Shown here piece after piece: positions 27,519 to 36,817 of a stretch of DNA of 44,645 nt. The notes under the pieces are model-generated. The model searched no databases. It saw only the letters and a program-made list of their open reading frames with translations, and was not told the origin of the DNA. Location: assembly GCA_012838755.1 (NCBI GenBank), contig DUOQ01000220.1:1-44645 (forward strand), read 5' to 3'. Every line of letters begins with the position of its first letter. Position 1 is the stretch's first letter. A program made the position numbers and the translations under genes. This stretch comes from Propionibacterium sp. GTDB lineage: Bacteria; Actinomycetota; Actinomycetes; Propionibacteriales; Propionibacteriaceae.

Positions 27519-29634
27519 GCCCCAGCGTGGCCGGCAGCGACGGCGTCCGGCCGTGGACGTGCTCGCCGAGGAAGCCGAGCACGACCTCGTACCAGACCAG
27601 CGCGTGCTGGGGCTGGAGGATCCAGTGGTTCTCGTCGGGGAAGTACAGGAACCGGTGCGGGCTCTGGCCGTTCTCGTCGGCGGGCAGCCCGGACTTCGAG
27701 AGCAGCTCCCACCACAGGCGCAGGCCCTCCCCGATCGGGACGCGGTAGTCCTTGTCGCCGTGGATCACCAGCATCGGCGTGGTGATCTCGCCGACGTGCT
27801 CGTGCGGTGAGTGGCCCTCGACGAGCCCGCCCATCTCGCGCGCCCAGTAGTAGGGGGCGTCGGTGGTGGGGCCGAACTGGTCCAGGGCCCACAGGCTGGC
27901 GTGGGTGACGATCGCCGCGAAGCGGTCGGTGTGGCCGGCGATCCAGTTGGCCATGTAGCCGCCGAAGGAGCCGCCCATCGCAACCGTCCTCCGGGAGTCG
28001 ATGTCGTCGCGCTCCTCGACGGCGTCGGTGATCGCCATCAGGTCGGTGTAGGGCGCGTCGCCCCACGTGCCCCAGCCGCGCTGGATGAAGTCCTGGCCGT
28101 AACCCGTGCTCAGCGCCGGGTCGGGCAGCAGCACGGCGTAGCCCTGGGCGACCATGGCCCACGGCGACCAGCGCCAGGACCAGGCGTTCCAGGAACTGAC
28201 CGGCCCGCCGTGGATCCACAGCAGCAGCGGTGCGGCCTGCTCGGCCGAGGTGCCGTGCGGCAGGGCGAGCCAGCCCCGGATCCGGACGCCGTCGCCCGCC
28301 TCGGTCTCCACCTCGACCAGCGTGCCGGGGAGCTCCGGGCGCTCCACCGGATTGGGCAGGCGGGTGACGGTGTCGCCGTCGACGCGCGCGACCTCGCCGG
28401 GGTATTCGTAGCTCGACCGGACGCCGTACACCGTCCCGTCGGGGGCGACGGCGGCGTCCGACCAGGCCGCGTCGTCGTGGGTGAGCTGGGTGACCGCGCC
28501 GTTGGCGACGTCCAGCCGGAACAGCGGGCCGCGGCCATCCTGGTCGGCCTGCAGCAGGACGCCCGCCCCGTTGGGGAACCACGCCAGCGGGCGGGCCATC
28601 TGGTCGAAGTCGTCGCCGGTCGGGGTGATGATCCCCGAGTCGGTGTCGAGGAGGCCCAACTCGGAGGTCGGCGCCAGCGTGGCGGTTCCGGTGCGGCCGA
28701 AGATCACCAGCGCGCGCCGGCCGTCGGGGCTGATCGGGCCGGGGGCGTAGTCGGTGCCCGTCACCGGGGCCACCAGGTCGGACGCCGTGCCGGCCGCCAC
28801 GTCGACCTTCACGAGGGCGGTGCGCCGGTCCCCCAGCCCCACCGGGACCGTGCGGCCCACCAGCAGGAACGACCCGTCGGGGGCCACGTGCAGGCCCGAG
28901 CCGCGGAGGGTGGCGCCGAGCCCCTTCGTGAGCAGGCGCAGGCGCCTCGGCGGGGCGGCGTCGACGGTGCCGGGCAGGGTCGGGTCCGTGGTCGCCTCCG
29001 CGTCGGCCTCGTCCTCGGGCACCTCGTCGGTCGGCTGGCCCGCGGGGGCGTCCTCGACGGCGAACACGTGCGGGGCGTCGGGGCCGAGGTCGGCGTCCCA
29101 GTAGCGGACGGCCGCGTCGGTGTGCAGGATCGCGGCGACCTTCTTCTCCTTGCGCTGCTTGCGCGCGTCGGCGTCGGTCTTCTCGGGGTCGTCGGACGCC
29201 TCGGCGACCGGCAGGAGCGGGGCCACGACGAACACGCCGCCGTCGCGCCCGGTGTGGACCGACTGGATGCCGCCGGGGCGCGAGACCACCAGGCGGGCCT
29301 CGCCGCCGGCGGCCGGGATCATCCACAGCGCGGCGACCGGGTCGTCGCCGTCGGCGTCCGGGTCGGGGCGGGCGGAGATGAACCAGAGGTTGCCCTCGCT
29401 GTCGTACGCGGCACCGGACTCGCCCTTGGCCGAGCGGGTGACGCGCCGGGCGGGGGCCTCGCCGGTGGGGTCGAGCTCCCAGATGGCGTTGGCGTAGCGG
29501 GTCTCCTTGGCGTCCAGGGTCGACACGATCGTGGCCAGGCGCCGACCATCGGGACTGAGCGCCAGACCGTTGACGCGCGGGTACGCGATGAAGTGCTGCA
29601 GGTCGTGGAACGGGGTCTCAGGGCGTCGGCTCAT
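27496..29634 (-). CDS. S9 family prolyl oligopeptidase / dipeptidyl-type peptidase
   Basis: The 712-residue protein has an N-terminal beta-propeller-like region (about 1-400, many GAxYDSEGN-like blades) and a C-terminal alpha/beta-hydrolase peptidase domain. The triad is visible as GGSFGGYMAN (Ser556), GDKDYRVP (Asp629) and ENHWI (His670). It cleaves short peptides, typically after Pro or acylated residues. No signal peptide is evident, so it is probably cytosolic. The ATG at 29634 is preceded by CAAGAT 6 nt upstream, a weak -10. It is convergent with the alcohol dehydrogenase gene. Confidence 0.9.
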   Translation of the reverse strand: MSRRPETPFHDLQHFIAYPRVNGLALSPDGRRLATIVSTLDAKETRYANAIWELDPTGEAPARRVTRSAKGESGAAYDSEGNLWFISARPDPDADGDDPVAALWMIPAAGGEARLVVSRPGGIQSVHTGRDGGVFVVAPLLPVAEASDDPEKTDADARKQRKEKKVAAILHTDAAVRYWDADLGPDAPHVFAVEDAPAGQPTDEVPEDEADAEATTDPTLPGTVDAAPPRRLRLLTKGLGATLRGSGLHVAPDGSFLLVGRTVPVGLGDRRTALVKVDVAAGTASDLVAPVTGTDYAPGPISPDGRRALVIFGRTGTATLAPTSELGLLDTDSGIITPTGDDFDQMARPLAWFPNGAGVLLQADQDGRGPLFRLDVANGAVTQLTHDDAAWSDAAVAPDGTVYGVRSSYEYPGEVARVDGDTVTRLPNPVERPELPGTLVEVETEAGDGVRIRGWLALPHGTSAEQAAPLLLWIHGGPVSSWNAWSWRWSPWAMVAQGYAVLLPDPALSTGYGQDFIQRGWGTWGDAPYTDLMAITDAVEERDDIDSRRTVAMGGSFGGYMANWIAGHTDRFAAIVTHASLWALDQFGPTTDAPYYWAREMGGLVEGHSPHEHVGEITTPMLVIHGDKDYRVPIGEGLRLWWELLSKSGLPADENGQSPHRFLYFPDENHWILQPQHALVWYEVVLGFLGEHVHGRTPSLPATLGLRDATTP

Positions 29635-29655
29635 GGGCCCATCTTGGTGGGCGGG

Positions 29656-30060
29656 TCAAGTCAGGGCGTGGACGACCTCGTCGGGTGGCAGGTAGTCATG
29701 CTCGGTGATGTAGTGGAGGACCAGGTTCGGTGCCACCCACCGTTGCCCGCCGGCTTCCACCTCGATGCTGGCGCTCCCCAGCTGCAGGACGTCGCCGGTC
29801 CCCGTCTCGTACGGCGTGGGCCCCATCATCGCCCAGGGTTGGTCGGCCGGCACCTCCCGCGGCGGGCAGAACAAGCACGCGTGGTAGCCCCGCGTCCGGT
29901 CGACCGGGTTGCGGGCCGCCTGCTCGAGGTGCGCCACCACCTGCGGGGGACAGGCGCCCTGCCGGAATGCGTGCTCGCGGTCCAGCCAGCCGAAGGCCAG
30001 CGTGTCCCGCTGCCAGGGCCAGCGCTTCGGCCGGGCCACAGCTCCGTCGACGTGGTGCAT
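29656..30060 (-). CDS. Candidate immunity protein of the RHS toxin
   Basis: The 134-residue protein starts MHHVDGAVARPKRWPWQ and contains FGWLDREHAF, YHACLFCPP, GTGDVLQLGSASIEVEAG and VLHYITEHDYLPPDEVV. No transmembrane segment is seen, so it is probably cytosolic. It starts 10 bp after the RHS stop on the same strand, preceded by GAGAGGA, so it is co-transcribed with the toxin gene. That is the standard place for an immunity gene. Similar short proteins with an LDR, CLFCP-type and HY layout are, from memory, frequent in actinobacteria, often next to polymorphic toxins, but no name is assigned here. The start at 30060 is chosen over a longer frame without a ribosome site. Confidence 0.6.
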   Translation of the reverse strand: MHHVDGAVARPKRWPWQRDTLAFGWLDREHAFRQGACPPQVVAHLEQAARNPVDRTRGYHACLFCPPREVPADQPWAMMGPTPYETGTGDVLQLGSASIEVEAGGQRWVAPNLVLHYITEHDYLPPDEVVHALT

Positions 30061-30070
30061 GGCATTCCTC

Positions 30071-33000
30071 TCAGGGCAGGACCGGGTAGTTCCGGCAGGC
30101 GGCCCAGTCATAGGTACCGCCGTTGGGTTGGATCAGGGTGGCCAATGACGTCGGGGTGGACACCACGGTGGGGTTCCCGACGATGTTCAGGCCGGTCGGC
30201 GAGTAGAGGTAGTGCTCGGGGATGATGTCCCCCGGACCGTAGACATCCACCGGCGTGGGGCGGAAGGGCCAGCGCATCTGGCGTTCGATCTGATTGCCGA
30301 GGCTGTCGAGGATGGTGTCCCCCTCGGGGCCGTACATCCGGATGCGGACGCCCTCGGGCACGACCATGTGGTTGCTCGGGACGCCGATGTCGGGAATGTC
30401 CCGGACGGGCGAACCCGGGATGCCCCCGTGGCCCGACAGCACGGTGCCGTCCGCGGCGAAGCTGCGTCCGAGGATGTTGCCGGCGGCGTCCTGGATGACG
30501 TGGCCGGCGGCGGCGCCACCCCCGCCGAGGACGCCCCCGGCGAGCCCCTCGGTGCCGGCGGCCGCGAAGAAGCCCCCGACGCTGTGCGGGCCCGGACCCG
30601 TCATGTAGCGGTAGCCGCCCATGCTGAAGCCCTCGAAGGCGCCGGACCCCGCCCCGATCGCCACGGTGGCCCGCAGGCCGGTCAGGCCCGCACGCCCTGC
30701 CAGGGCGGTCGCACCGACACCGCCGACGACACTCAGGGCGCCGGAGAGCGCGACCTGGTCCCACTTCACCTCGCCGGTCGTCGCCTTCTGGATGATGGTG
30801 TCGGCGCCGGCCCCGATCAGCATCATGCCGGCGGGACCGCCCACGCCGGTGGCGATCAGGGCGCCGCCGGCGATCACCATCGCGCCGCCCGCCAGGTACT
30901 CCCAGTTGTTGGCCACCCAGTCGCCCGCATCGGCCAGGAACCCCTGGTTCGCGTCGCGGTAGGCCTGCAGTTCCGCGTCGGTGACCGGACGCCGGCCGCT
31001 GGGGTCGAGGGCGTGCAGGGGATCGTTGCCGGCGTAGCTGTACGGGTTGTGGGCCCAGCCCGTCGCGGCGATCGGGGCCAGCGGGTCGACCGACAGGAAG
31101 ACCTGGGTCGCGGGGTCATAGGCGCGTTGGCCGAGCCACTCCAGGCCGGCCACCACGACGCCACCGGAGGCCAGGAGGTCCAGACCGGCCGCCTCGACGC
31201 CGTGCGGGGACGACCAGGGGACGTCGGCGGTCGGGCGCTGGCGCCAGCCGACCGGTGACCAGCCGCCCGGCCCACCGAGGACACCGGGCCCCACCTGCAC
31301 GTCCTGGTCGTCCACCTGGACGGCCGGGCGCAGCGGGTCGATGGAGTCCCAGAACAGGTCGACGTCGTTGACCCGGGCCAGTTCCCCGAGGGCGTCGACG
31401 AGCATCGTGGTGCGACCGTGGGGCCCCTCGACGGCCGAGAGCCAGCCACGCGCACTCCACGCGAACGTGGTGCGGCCCCCGGGGCCGTCCTCCTGGGTGC
31501 GGCGCCCCTGGGCGTCGTAGGCGTAGGTGGTCGTCCCCGCGGCGGACTCGGACCGGGTCACCTGTCCGCCGGCGTCGTGGCTGAAGCGCACCTCACCCGA
31601 GGAGTCGTGCCGCGTCGCCACCCGCCCGAGGGCGTCATACGTCCAGCGGGTCTCCCCATCGGGCCGGACGTGGGCGACCAGTTGGCCCGCCGCATCGTGC
31701 TCGTACCGCTCCGTCGTCCCATCCCGGTCCACGCCGATCAGACGTCCCTCGTCGTCGCGGAGCAGGGTGGTCGTCGATGACGCGCCGCCCTTGGTGAGGA
31801 CATGGGCGGACACGAACCCGTCCCGGTGTTCCCAGACCTGGTTCACGTCCGCCGACGTGGCCCGGACGAGGCGGCCGGAGGCGTCGTGCTCGAACTCCAC
31901 GCGACCGATGCCGTCGGTATCGATGGCGGTGACGCGGCCGGCGGCGTCCCGCTCGTAGCGCGTCTGCCGACCCGACGGCGTGGTCATGCCCACGCACCGC
32001 CCGTTGGCGTCCCAGGCCCACCGGACGGCACGTCCGTCCCTGCTCCGTTCGACCGGGCGCCCGGCGGCGTCCCACGTCATGCTCGCGCTTCCCGTCCCGC
32101 TGGTCGCGACGAGGCGCCGACCGTCCGGCGCCTGCTCGTAACGCACGAGGTCCGTCCCGTCGGAGGTCAGTGCCGTCAGGGCGCCCGACCGGCCGTCGTA
32201 GGCCCACGCGAGCCGCTCCCCGGTGGGCTGTTCCTGCCAGACCTGGCGCCCGGCGGCGTCGTAGCCCGCCTGCGTGGTGCGGCCGAGCGGGTCGGTCTCG
32301 GTGGCGAGCTGGCCCAGGTGGGTCCACGCGCGGCGGACGGTCCCGCCGGAGGGGTCACGGACCTCGACCACGCGCCCCAGCGAGTCGTGGGTGTACCGGG
32401 TGACCCCGCCGAAGGCGTTGGCGGCCTCGACCAGCTGTCCCGCGGCGTCGTAGCGGAAGGTGCGCTGCCCCCACATCCGGTCACGCAGCCCGATGACCCG
32501 GCCGGCCAGGTCGAACGTCCAGGTCGATCGTCCGAGTCCCGGCGCCGTCCGGCCGGTGGTCCGACCCAGCGCGTCGTAGGTGTAGCGGGTGACCGCACCG
32601 GTGGCGTCGGTCTCCGTGGCGAGGTGGGCGTCCGGGGTGTAGCCGAAGGTGGTGGTGCCGCCGAGCGGGTCCGTGACCGACGCCAGGCGTCCACAGCCGT
32701 CCCAGCCGTAGCGTGTCACGGCCCCGTCGGGACGCCGCAGGGCGACCAGTCGACCTGCCGCATCACGCTCGAGGGTGGTGACGTGGCCGAGGGCGTCGAC
32801 GTACTCGACCGGACGTCCGCAGCGGTCGTACCGGGTCAGGGTGTTGCTCCCGTCAGGGGCCTGCACGGAGACGATGCGCCCGAGGCGGTCGGTGTGCACG
32901 ACCGACGTCGCACCGGGGTCGGTGAGGCGCGTGGGCGTCCCGTTCACGTCATACTCGCGCTGCCACGTCGCGCCCTCGGGGTCGGTGATCGCCACCAGAC

Positions 33001-35392
33001 GGGAGAGCTGGTCGTGGGAGTACCGCCACGCGGTGCCGTCGGGGAGCTCGACGCGCGCCAGGTTGCCCAAGTCGTCGAACGCCCGCGTGACGGTGCGGCC
33101 CAGCGGGTCGGTCGTGCGGTGGGCCTCACCCGACTCGTCGTGTTCGATGGTCGTACGCGCCCCGTACGGGTCGATCGTCGCGGACAGGCGGCCGCCGGCG
33201 GTGTGCTCGTAGGCCCACACCCCTCCATCGGGGGCGGTCTTCGAGGCGAGGACGCCCCGGCTGTCGTAGGCGAACGTGGTGCGGTGGCCGGACGGGGTGA
33301 CCGCCGCGGTGACGCGCCCAGCCCCATCACGCTCGAGGCGGGCGGAGTGGCCCTCGGCGTCGGTGGTCGCCACGAGGTCGCCGTGGGCGTCGTAGGTGTG
33401 GGTGACCGTGACCCCGGTGGGGTCGGTGATCGAGGTGAGCAGGTTGCCGTCCCACACGAACCGGGTGACGCCGCCCTCGGCGTCGACCATCCGGCTCGGG
33501 TTGCGGTTCGCGCCGTCGTAGGAGTAACGCGTCACCGCCTGGTCGCCGTCGTTGTCGACGACCACCTCGACCGGACGGTCGGCCTCGTCGAAGGTCGTGT
33601 CCACCCGCGCGCCCGAGGGCAGGACCTGGGTGGTGCGGCGGCCGCGGTCGTCGAACTCGGCCAGCGTGACCGACCCGTCGCGCCCTGTCGCCATCACCAG
33701 CTGGCCGTGGCCGTCGTAGGCCATCGACTGGCGCTGGTCGTGGGCGTCCACCACCCCGACCAGGCGGCCCTTGTCGTCGTGCAGCCACGTGTTCGACCGC
33801 TCCCCGTCGGGGTCGGCGACCACGGTCACGCGGCCGGGCAGGTACGAGAACCTGGTGACGCGGCCATGGCGGGAGACCTGCTCGGTCACCCGGCCGGCCT
33901 CGTCGTAGGTGTTGGCGGCCTCGACCACGCCGTCGGAGTCGGTGACCCGCTCGATGAGCCCGGCGGCGTTCCAGGCGTAGCTGCGGGTGGCCCCGCCCGT
34001 GGACGCCGCGACCAGCCGCCCGGCCTGGTCATAGGCGTAGTCGACGCGGCGACCGTCGCCGGCGGCGAGCGCGACGATCCGGTCGTCGGCCCACTCGACC
34101 AAGACCGAGCGGCCGCGCTCGTGGGCCAGGCCGACGAGCCGGACGCCCTCCCAGTCCAGTTCCACCCGGGTGCCGGGGCCGCGGTCGAACGCCACGAGCT
34201 TGCCCGCGGCGCAGAACTCCCACCGGCCGCCCGCGTTGTCGGTGACGACGAAGCCCTCACCGGCGGCCCCGAGCCAGTACGCCTCGGACGTCGCGCGTCC
34301 CCACGCCGCACCCTGCCGCGGGAACACCACGACCCGGCCGTCGGCGTGGCGCCACCGGGCGCCGTCGGCATCCAGCACCAGCCCCGCCTCGGCCAGGGAC
34401 GACCAGCCGGGGCCGAAGGCCCCCGCGTCGGGGTTCAGCGAGTTGTACATGCGGTCGAACCGCAGCGTCGCGCTGCCGCCGGTGAACGCCAGGTCGCACT
34501 CGGGCTCGAGGAAGTTCCCGGTCGCGGTGTTCACGGGGTCGTTGGCATACCCCGTGGTCGGCGGGGCGCCGTACGCCTGGGGCGGGGTGATGCTCAGCTG
34601 CTGCCGCTCGGCGGTCACGCCCGCCGACGCCAGCGACGCGGTGATGGCGGCGTTGGACGTCGTGACGACCCCGTCGCCGCCCGCCGCCTCGAAGGCCCCG
34701 GCGACCGTGTTGGCCCAGCGGACGTCCTCGCCGTTCGAGGTCAGGTACCTGTCGAAACCGCTCCAGACCGTGGCGGCCTCCAGCGTGCCCCACCCGCAGC
34801 CCGCCGTGAAGGTGGCGTAGGCGTCCCGCAACTGCCCCGGCCACGAGCGCAGGTCGTCGTTGGCGGCGGCGGAGTTGGTCGCGAAGCTGCGCAGGTTGGC
34901 CGGGCGCGCGGAGGAGGTGCCGGTGCTGCCCGACCCGCTGAGGGGCTCGCGGACGCCCTGCTCGGCCTGGGCGTAGCTCAGGGTGACAGGCGCGGCGGCC
35001 GGCCCGACCGGCGGCTGCTCCCCGCCGGTGAACCAGTCGGCCAGGTGGTCCCAGAACCCGCGCTCGTCCTGGCGCTGCTTCCAGGCGCGCGCCTCCTCGC
35101 GCCGCCGCTGCTCGCTGCGCGCCTCGCGCGCGAGCTGGTCCGCCCCGTCGGCGACCTCGCGCAGGCGCGACACCAGCAGGCGCGCATCGGCGGCCTGCAC
35201 GTGACCGTTGCCGCGGAACAGCTCGGAGTAGTGGCCCTTGAAGTCGGTGAGGCCGTGCTCGACCCAGGACGCGCGGGACCCGGTCTGGCCGTCGATCGCG
35301 TTCGCCGCCCGGCGGCAGCGCGAGGCGAGCGTCCGCGCCGCTGCGTGGTTGAACCGGACATCGGACTCGATGCCGTGCATGACGCTGCTCAC
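30071..35392 (-). CDS. RHS/YD-repeat polymorphic toxin with ESX-like N-terminus and Stv-like C-terminal domain
   Basis: The 1773-residue protein has a helical N-terminus (about 10-115; SRASWVEHGLTDFKG with Trp43, then an AREARSEQRRREEARAW coiled coil) that resembles WXG/ESX substrates. A DUF6531-type NDPVNTATGNF is at about 284-294. Dozens of YD repeats follow (YDxxGRL pattern), and an RHS core RAYDPATQVFLSVDPLAP at about 1423-1440. Then comes a Gly/Ala-rich hydrophobic stretch (about 1500-1530) and a C-terminal domain (about 1650-1773) with LSGHGG (His1655), YGPGD, LYSPTGLNI and WAACR (Cys1766). The latter resembles the putative adhesin Stv domain of actinobacterial RHS proteins. The GTG at 35392 has GGAG 7 nt upstream; the ATG at 35398 is too close to it. 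A candidate immunity gene follows. Confidence 0.85.
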   Translation of the reverse strand: MSSVMHGIESDVRFNHAAARTLASRCRRAANAIDGQTGSRASWVEHGLTDFKGHYSELFRGNGHVQAADARLLVSRLREVADGADQLAREARSEQRRREEARAWKQRQDERGFWDHLADWFTGGEQPPVGPAAAPVTLSYAQAEQGVREPLSGSGSTGTSSARPANLRSFATNSAAANDDLRSWPGQLRDAYATFTAGCGWGTLEAATVWSGFDRYLTSNGEDVRWANTVAGAFEAAGGDGVVTTSNAAITASLASAGVTAERQQLSITPPQAYGAPPTTGYANDPVNTATGNFLEPECDLAFTGGSATLRFDRMYNSLNPDAGAFGPGWSSLAEAGLVLDADGARWRHADGRVVVFPRQGAAWGRATSEAYWLGAAGEGFVVTDNAGGRWEFCAAGKLVAFDRGPGTRVELDWEGVRLVGLAHERGRSVLVEWADDRIVALAAGDGRRVDYAYDQAGRLVAASTGGATRSYAWNAAGLIERVTDSDGVVEAANTYDEAGRVTEQVSRHGRVTRFSYLPGRVTVVADPDGERSNTWLHDDKGRLVGVVDAHDQRQSMAYDGHGQLVMATGRDGSVTLAEFDDRGRRTTQVLPSGARVDTTFDEADRPVEVVVDNDGDQAVTRYSYDGANRNPSRMVDAEGGVTRFVWDGNLLTSITDPTGVTVTHTYDAHGDLVATTDAEGHSARLERDGAGRVTAAVTPSGHRTTFAYDSRGVLASKTAPDGGVWAYEHTAGGRLSATIDPYGARTTIEHDESGEAHRTTDPLGRTVTRAFDDLGNLARVELPDGTAWRYSHDQLSRLVAITDPEGATWQREYDVNGTPTRLTDPGATSVVHTDRLGRIVSVQAPDGSNTLTRYDRCGRPVEYVDALGHVTTLERDAAGRLVALRRPDGAVTRYGWDGCGRLASVTDPLGGTTTFGYTPDAHLATETDATGAVTRYTYDALGRTTGRTAPGLGRSTWTFDLAGRVIGLRDRMWGQRTFRYDAAGQLVEAANAFGGVTRYTHDSLGRVVEVRDPSGGTVRRAWTHLGQLATETDPLGRTTQAGYDAAGRQVWQEQPTGERLAWAYDGRSGALTALTSDGTDLVRYEQAPDGRRLVATSGTGSASMTWDAAGRPVERSRDGRAVRWAWDANGRCVGMTTPSGRQTRYERDAAGRVTAIDTDGIGRVEFEHDASGRLVRATSADVNQVWEHRDGFVSAHVLTKGGASSTTTLLRDDEGRLIGVDRDGTTERYEHDAAGQLVAHVRPDGETRWTYDALGRVATRHDSSGEVRFSHDAGGQVTRSESAAGTTTYAYDAQGRRTQEDGPGGRTTFAWSARGWLSAVEGPHGRTTMLVDALGELARVNDVDLFWDSIDPLRPAVQVDDQDVQVGPGVLGGPGGWSPVGWRQRPTADVPWSSPHGVEAAGLDLLASGGVVVAGLEWLGQRAYDPATQVFLSVDPLAPIAATGWAHNPYSYAGNDPLHALDPSGRRPVTDAELQAYRDANQGFLADAGDWVANNWEYLAGGAMVIAGGALIATGVGGPAGMMLIGAGADTIIQKATTGEVKWDQVALSGALSVVGGVGATALAGRAGLTGLRATVAIGAGSGAFEGFSMGGYRYMTGPGPHSVGGFFAAAGTEGLAGGVLGGGGAAAGHVIQDAAGNILGRSFAADGTVLSGHGGIPGSPVRDIPDIGVPSNHMVVPEGVRIRMYGPEGDTILDSLGNQIERQMRWPFRPTPVDVYGPGDIIPEHYLYSPTGLNIVGNPTVVSTPTSLATLIQPNGGTYDWAACRNYPVLP

Positions 35393-35427
35393 AATCATTC
35401 TCCGGCGGGGGTGGTGGGGTCCTTCCC

Positions 35428-35481
35428 AACCTAACAGGGGGCGGGCGCGCCGGCCCCGTCATCCACAGGGGAGCACTCCCC
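35428..35481 (-). promoter_or_regulatory. RHS gene promoter with 14-bp palindrome
   Basis: On the minus strand, CCCTGTG (35470-35464) is followed after exactly 25 nt by CCTGTTAG (35438-35431), part of an extended -10 TGTTAGGTT. The palindrome GGGGAG-TG-CTCCCC (35481-35468) precedes it. The WXG100 gene has the same boxes with the same spacing. Confidence 0.55.
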
Positions 35482-35495
35482 GGCCGGGGACCGGT

Positions 35496-36389
35496 TCAGG
35501 CCTGCGGCGGGGCGAACGGGATGACCGTGGCGCCCTTGATCCCGGCGGCGTGCAGGGCCGTGACGCCCCGCTCGAGCAGGGCGCGCTGGACGCCCCAGTG
35601 CTGGTTGGGTGCGGTCTTGGCGAAGATCCGGATCGTCGTGACGCCCGCCCGCACCTCGTTGACGCCGGCCACGCTCGGTTCCTCGAGCAGGACGCCCGAC
35701 CAGGCCTCGTCGGCGTACATCTCGGCGACCATCCCGCGCAGCACCTCGATGGCCCTGGCCGGGTCCTCGGTCGAGGCGATCGGCACGTCGGCCGTCCCGG
35801 TCGACCAGCCCTGGCTCTGGTTGCCGATCCGGACGATCTCGCCGTTGCGGACATACCAGACCTGCCCGGTCGCGTCCCGCAGCCGGGTGACGCGCAGGCC
35901 GACCTCCTCGACGGTGCCGGTCACCTCGCCGGTGTTGATCAGGTCGCCGACGCCGAACTGGTCCTCGAAGATCATCAGCATGCCCGAGATGTAGTCCTTG
36001 ACCAGCGACTGGGCGCCGAACGCCAGCGCGATGCCGCCGATCCCGGACGCCGCGAGCACCGGTTCCAGCGGGATGGCCAGGACCCGCAGGATCGTGAGGA
36101 CGACGACGATCACCAGCACGATGTCGACCGCGTTGGTCAGCACCGATCCGAGGGTCTTCACCCGGGCCTGGTGCCGCTCGTCGGCGGTGCCGGTGATCCG
36201 GCCCAGGAACTTGTCGGCCGGGGAGGTGGAGGCGCGGTGCCGGTCGGCGGCCGCGATGGACGCCGAGACGCTCAGCCGGATCGCCCGGCGCAGCACGATG
36301 CGCAGGACGATCGACACGAGCAGCACGACGCCGATCGAGATCGCCGTCTCCGGCCAGGTGAACGCGACGAGCGGGGTCATGGGTCCCAT
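35496..36389 (-). CDS. mscS: MscS-type mechanosensitive channel
   Basis: The 297-residue protein has an N-terminal hydrophobic helix (about 10-30), two further helices at about 75-100 and 105-130, and the MscS pore/beta-domain pattern SGIGGIALAFGAQSLVKDYI, EDQFGVGDLI, VEEVGLRVTRLRD and VRNGEIVRIGN. It is a stretch-activated channel protecting the cell against osmotic downshock. The start could be the ATG at 36389 or the second ATG at 36380 (MTPLVAFTW); neither has a clear ribosome site. It lies between the WXG100 and RHS genes, separated from WXG100 by a strong terminator hairpin, so it is probably an independent unit. Confidence 0.9.
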   Translation of the reverse strand: MGPMTPLVAFTWPETAISIGVVLLVSIVLRIVLRRAIRLSVSASIAAADRHRASTSPADKFLGRITGTADERHQARVKTLGSVLTNAVDIVLVIVVVLTILRVLAIPLEPVLAASGIGGIALAFGAQSLVKDYISGMLMIFEDQFGVGDLINTGEVTGTVEEVGLRVTRLRDATGQVWYVRNGEIVRIGNQSQGWSTGTADVPIASTEDPARAIEVLRGMVAEMYADEAWSGVLLEEPSVAGVNEVRAGVTTIRIFAKTAPNQHWGVQRALLERGVTALHAAGIKGATVIPFAPPQA

Positions 36390-36406
36390 TCTTGCAGCGC
36401 AGGTGC

Positions 36407-36442
36407 CGACGGCCGGGCACCCGGTGGGGTGCCCGGCCGTCG
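36407..36442 (-). terminator. Strong terminator hairpin after the WXG100 gene
   Basis: CGACGGCCGGGCACCC-ggtg-GGGTGCCCGGCCGTCG is a perfect 16-bp stem with a 4-nt loop. It lies 20 bp after the WXG100 stop and 18 bp before the mscS start. Confidence 0.85.
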
Positions 36443-36461
36443 GGTCGGGGTACGGGGTGGG

Positions 36462-36746
36462 TCAGCTGCCGCCACCAGCGGTGAAGATGTTGGTGGAGAT
36501 CTGGTTCAGCTGGGTGCGGAGCTGCTCGAGCTCGGTCTTGGCCTTGTCGAGCGCCGTCTTGGTCTCGGGCCACGTCGAACCGCGGAACTGGGCGGCCAGC
36601 GGGCCGTCCCACACGTTCGGGTCGGAGAGGATCCGACCCTGGGCGTCCAGCTGGCTGATCTGGTCGGTGAAGCCGCCGTTGATGATGTTCTGCAGCGTGG
36701 TGATGGCCTGCTTGGCCTGCTCGGTGGAAAGTACGCGTCCAGCCAT
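36462..36746 (-). CDS. WXG100 / ESAT-6-like secreted protein
   Basis: The 94-residue protein is all-helical with the WDG form of the WXG turn in VWDGPLAAQFRGS (about residues 45-57), between two long helices. It matches the size and layout of WXG100 (ESAT-6-like) proteins, which form dimers and are exported by type VII (ESX) secretion. Its C-terminus, TNIFTAGGGS, shows no obvious YxxxD/E signal. It sits upstream of an RHS protein with an ESX-like N-terminus and shares that gene's promoter pattern, so it may help export it. No ESX core gene is in the window. GGAG lies before the ATG, and a strong terminator follows. Confidence 0.85.
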   Translation of the reverse strand: MAGRVLSTEQAKQAITTLQNIINGGFTDQISQLDAQGRILSDPNVWDGPLAAQFRGSTWPETKTALDKAKTELEQLRTQLNQISTNIFTAGGGS

Positions 36747-36817
36747 GTGAGAACTCCTGTCCTGTCTTCGATCGGGTTACCCACGGTCCAAGGCGTCGGG
36801 GTGGGTCGACGTTGTCC

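Noticed and set aside
31802-35434. Long open frame (about 1200 codons) on the plus strand opposite the RHS gene
   Set aside because: GC-skewed codon shadow of the RHS gene; low-complexity Gly/Arg/Val-rich product without domains.
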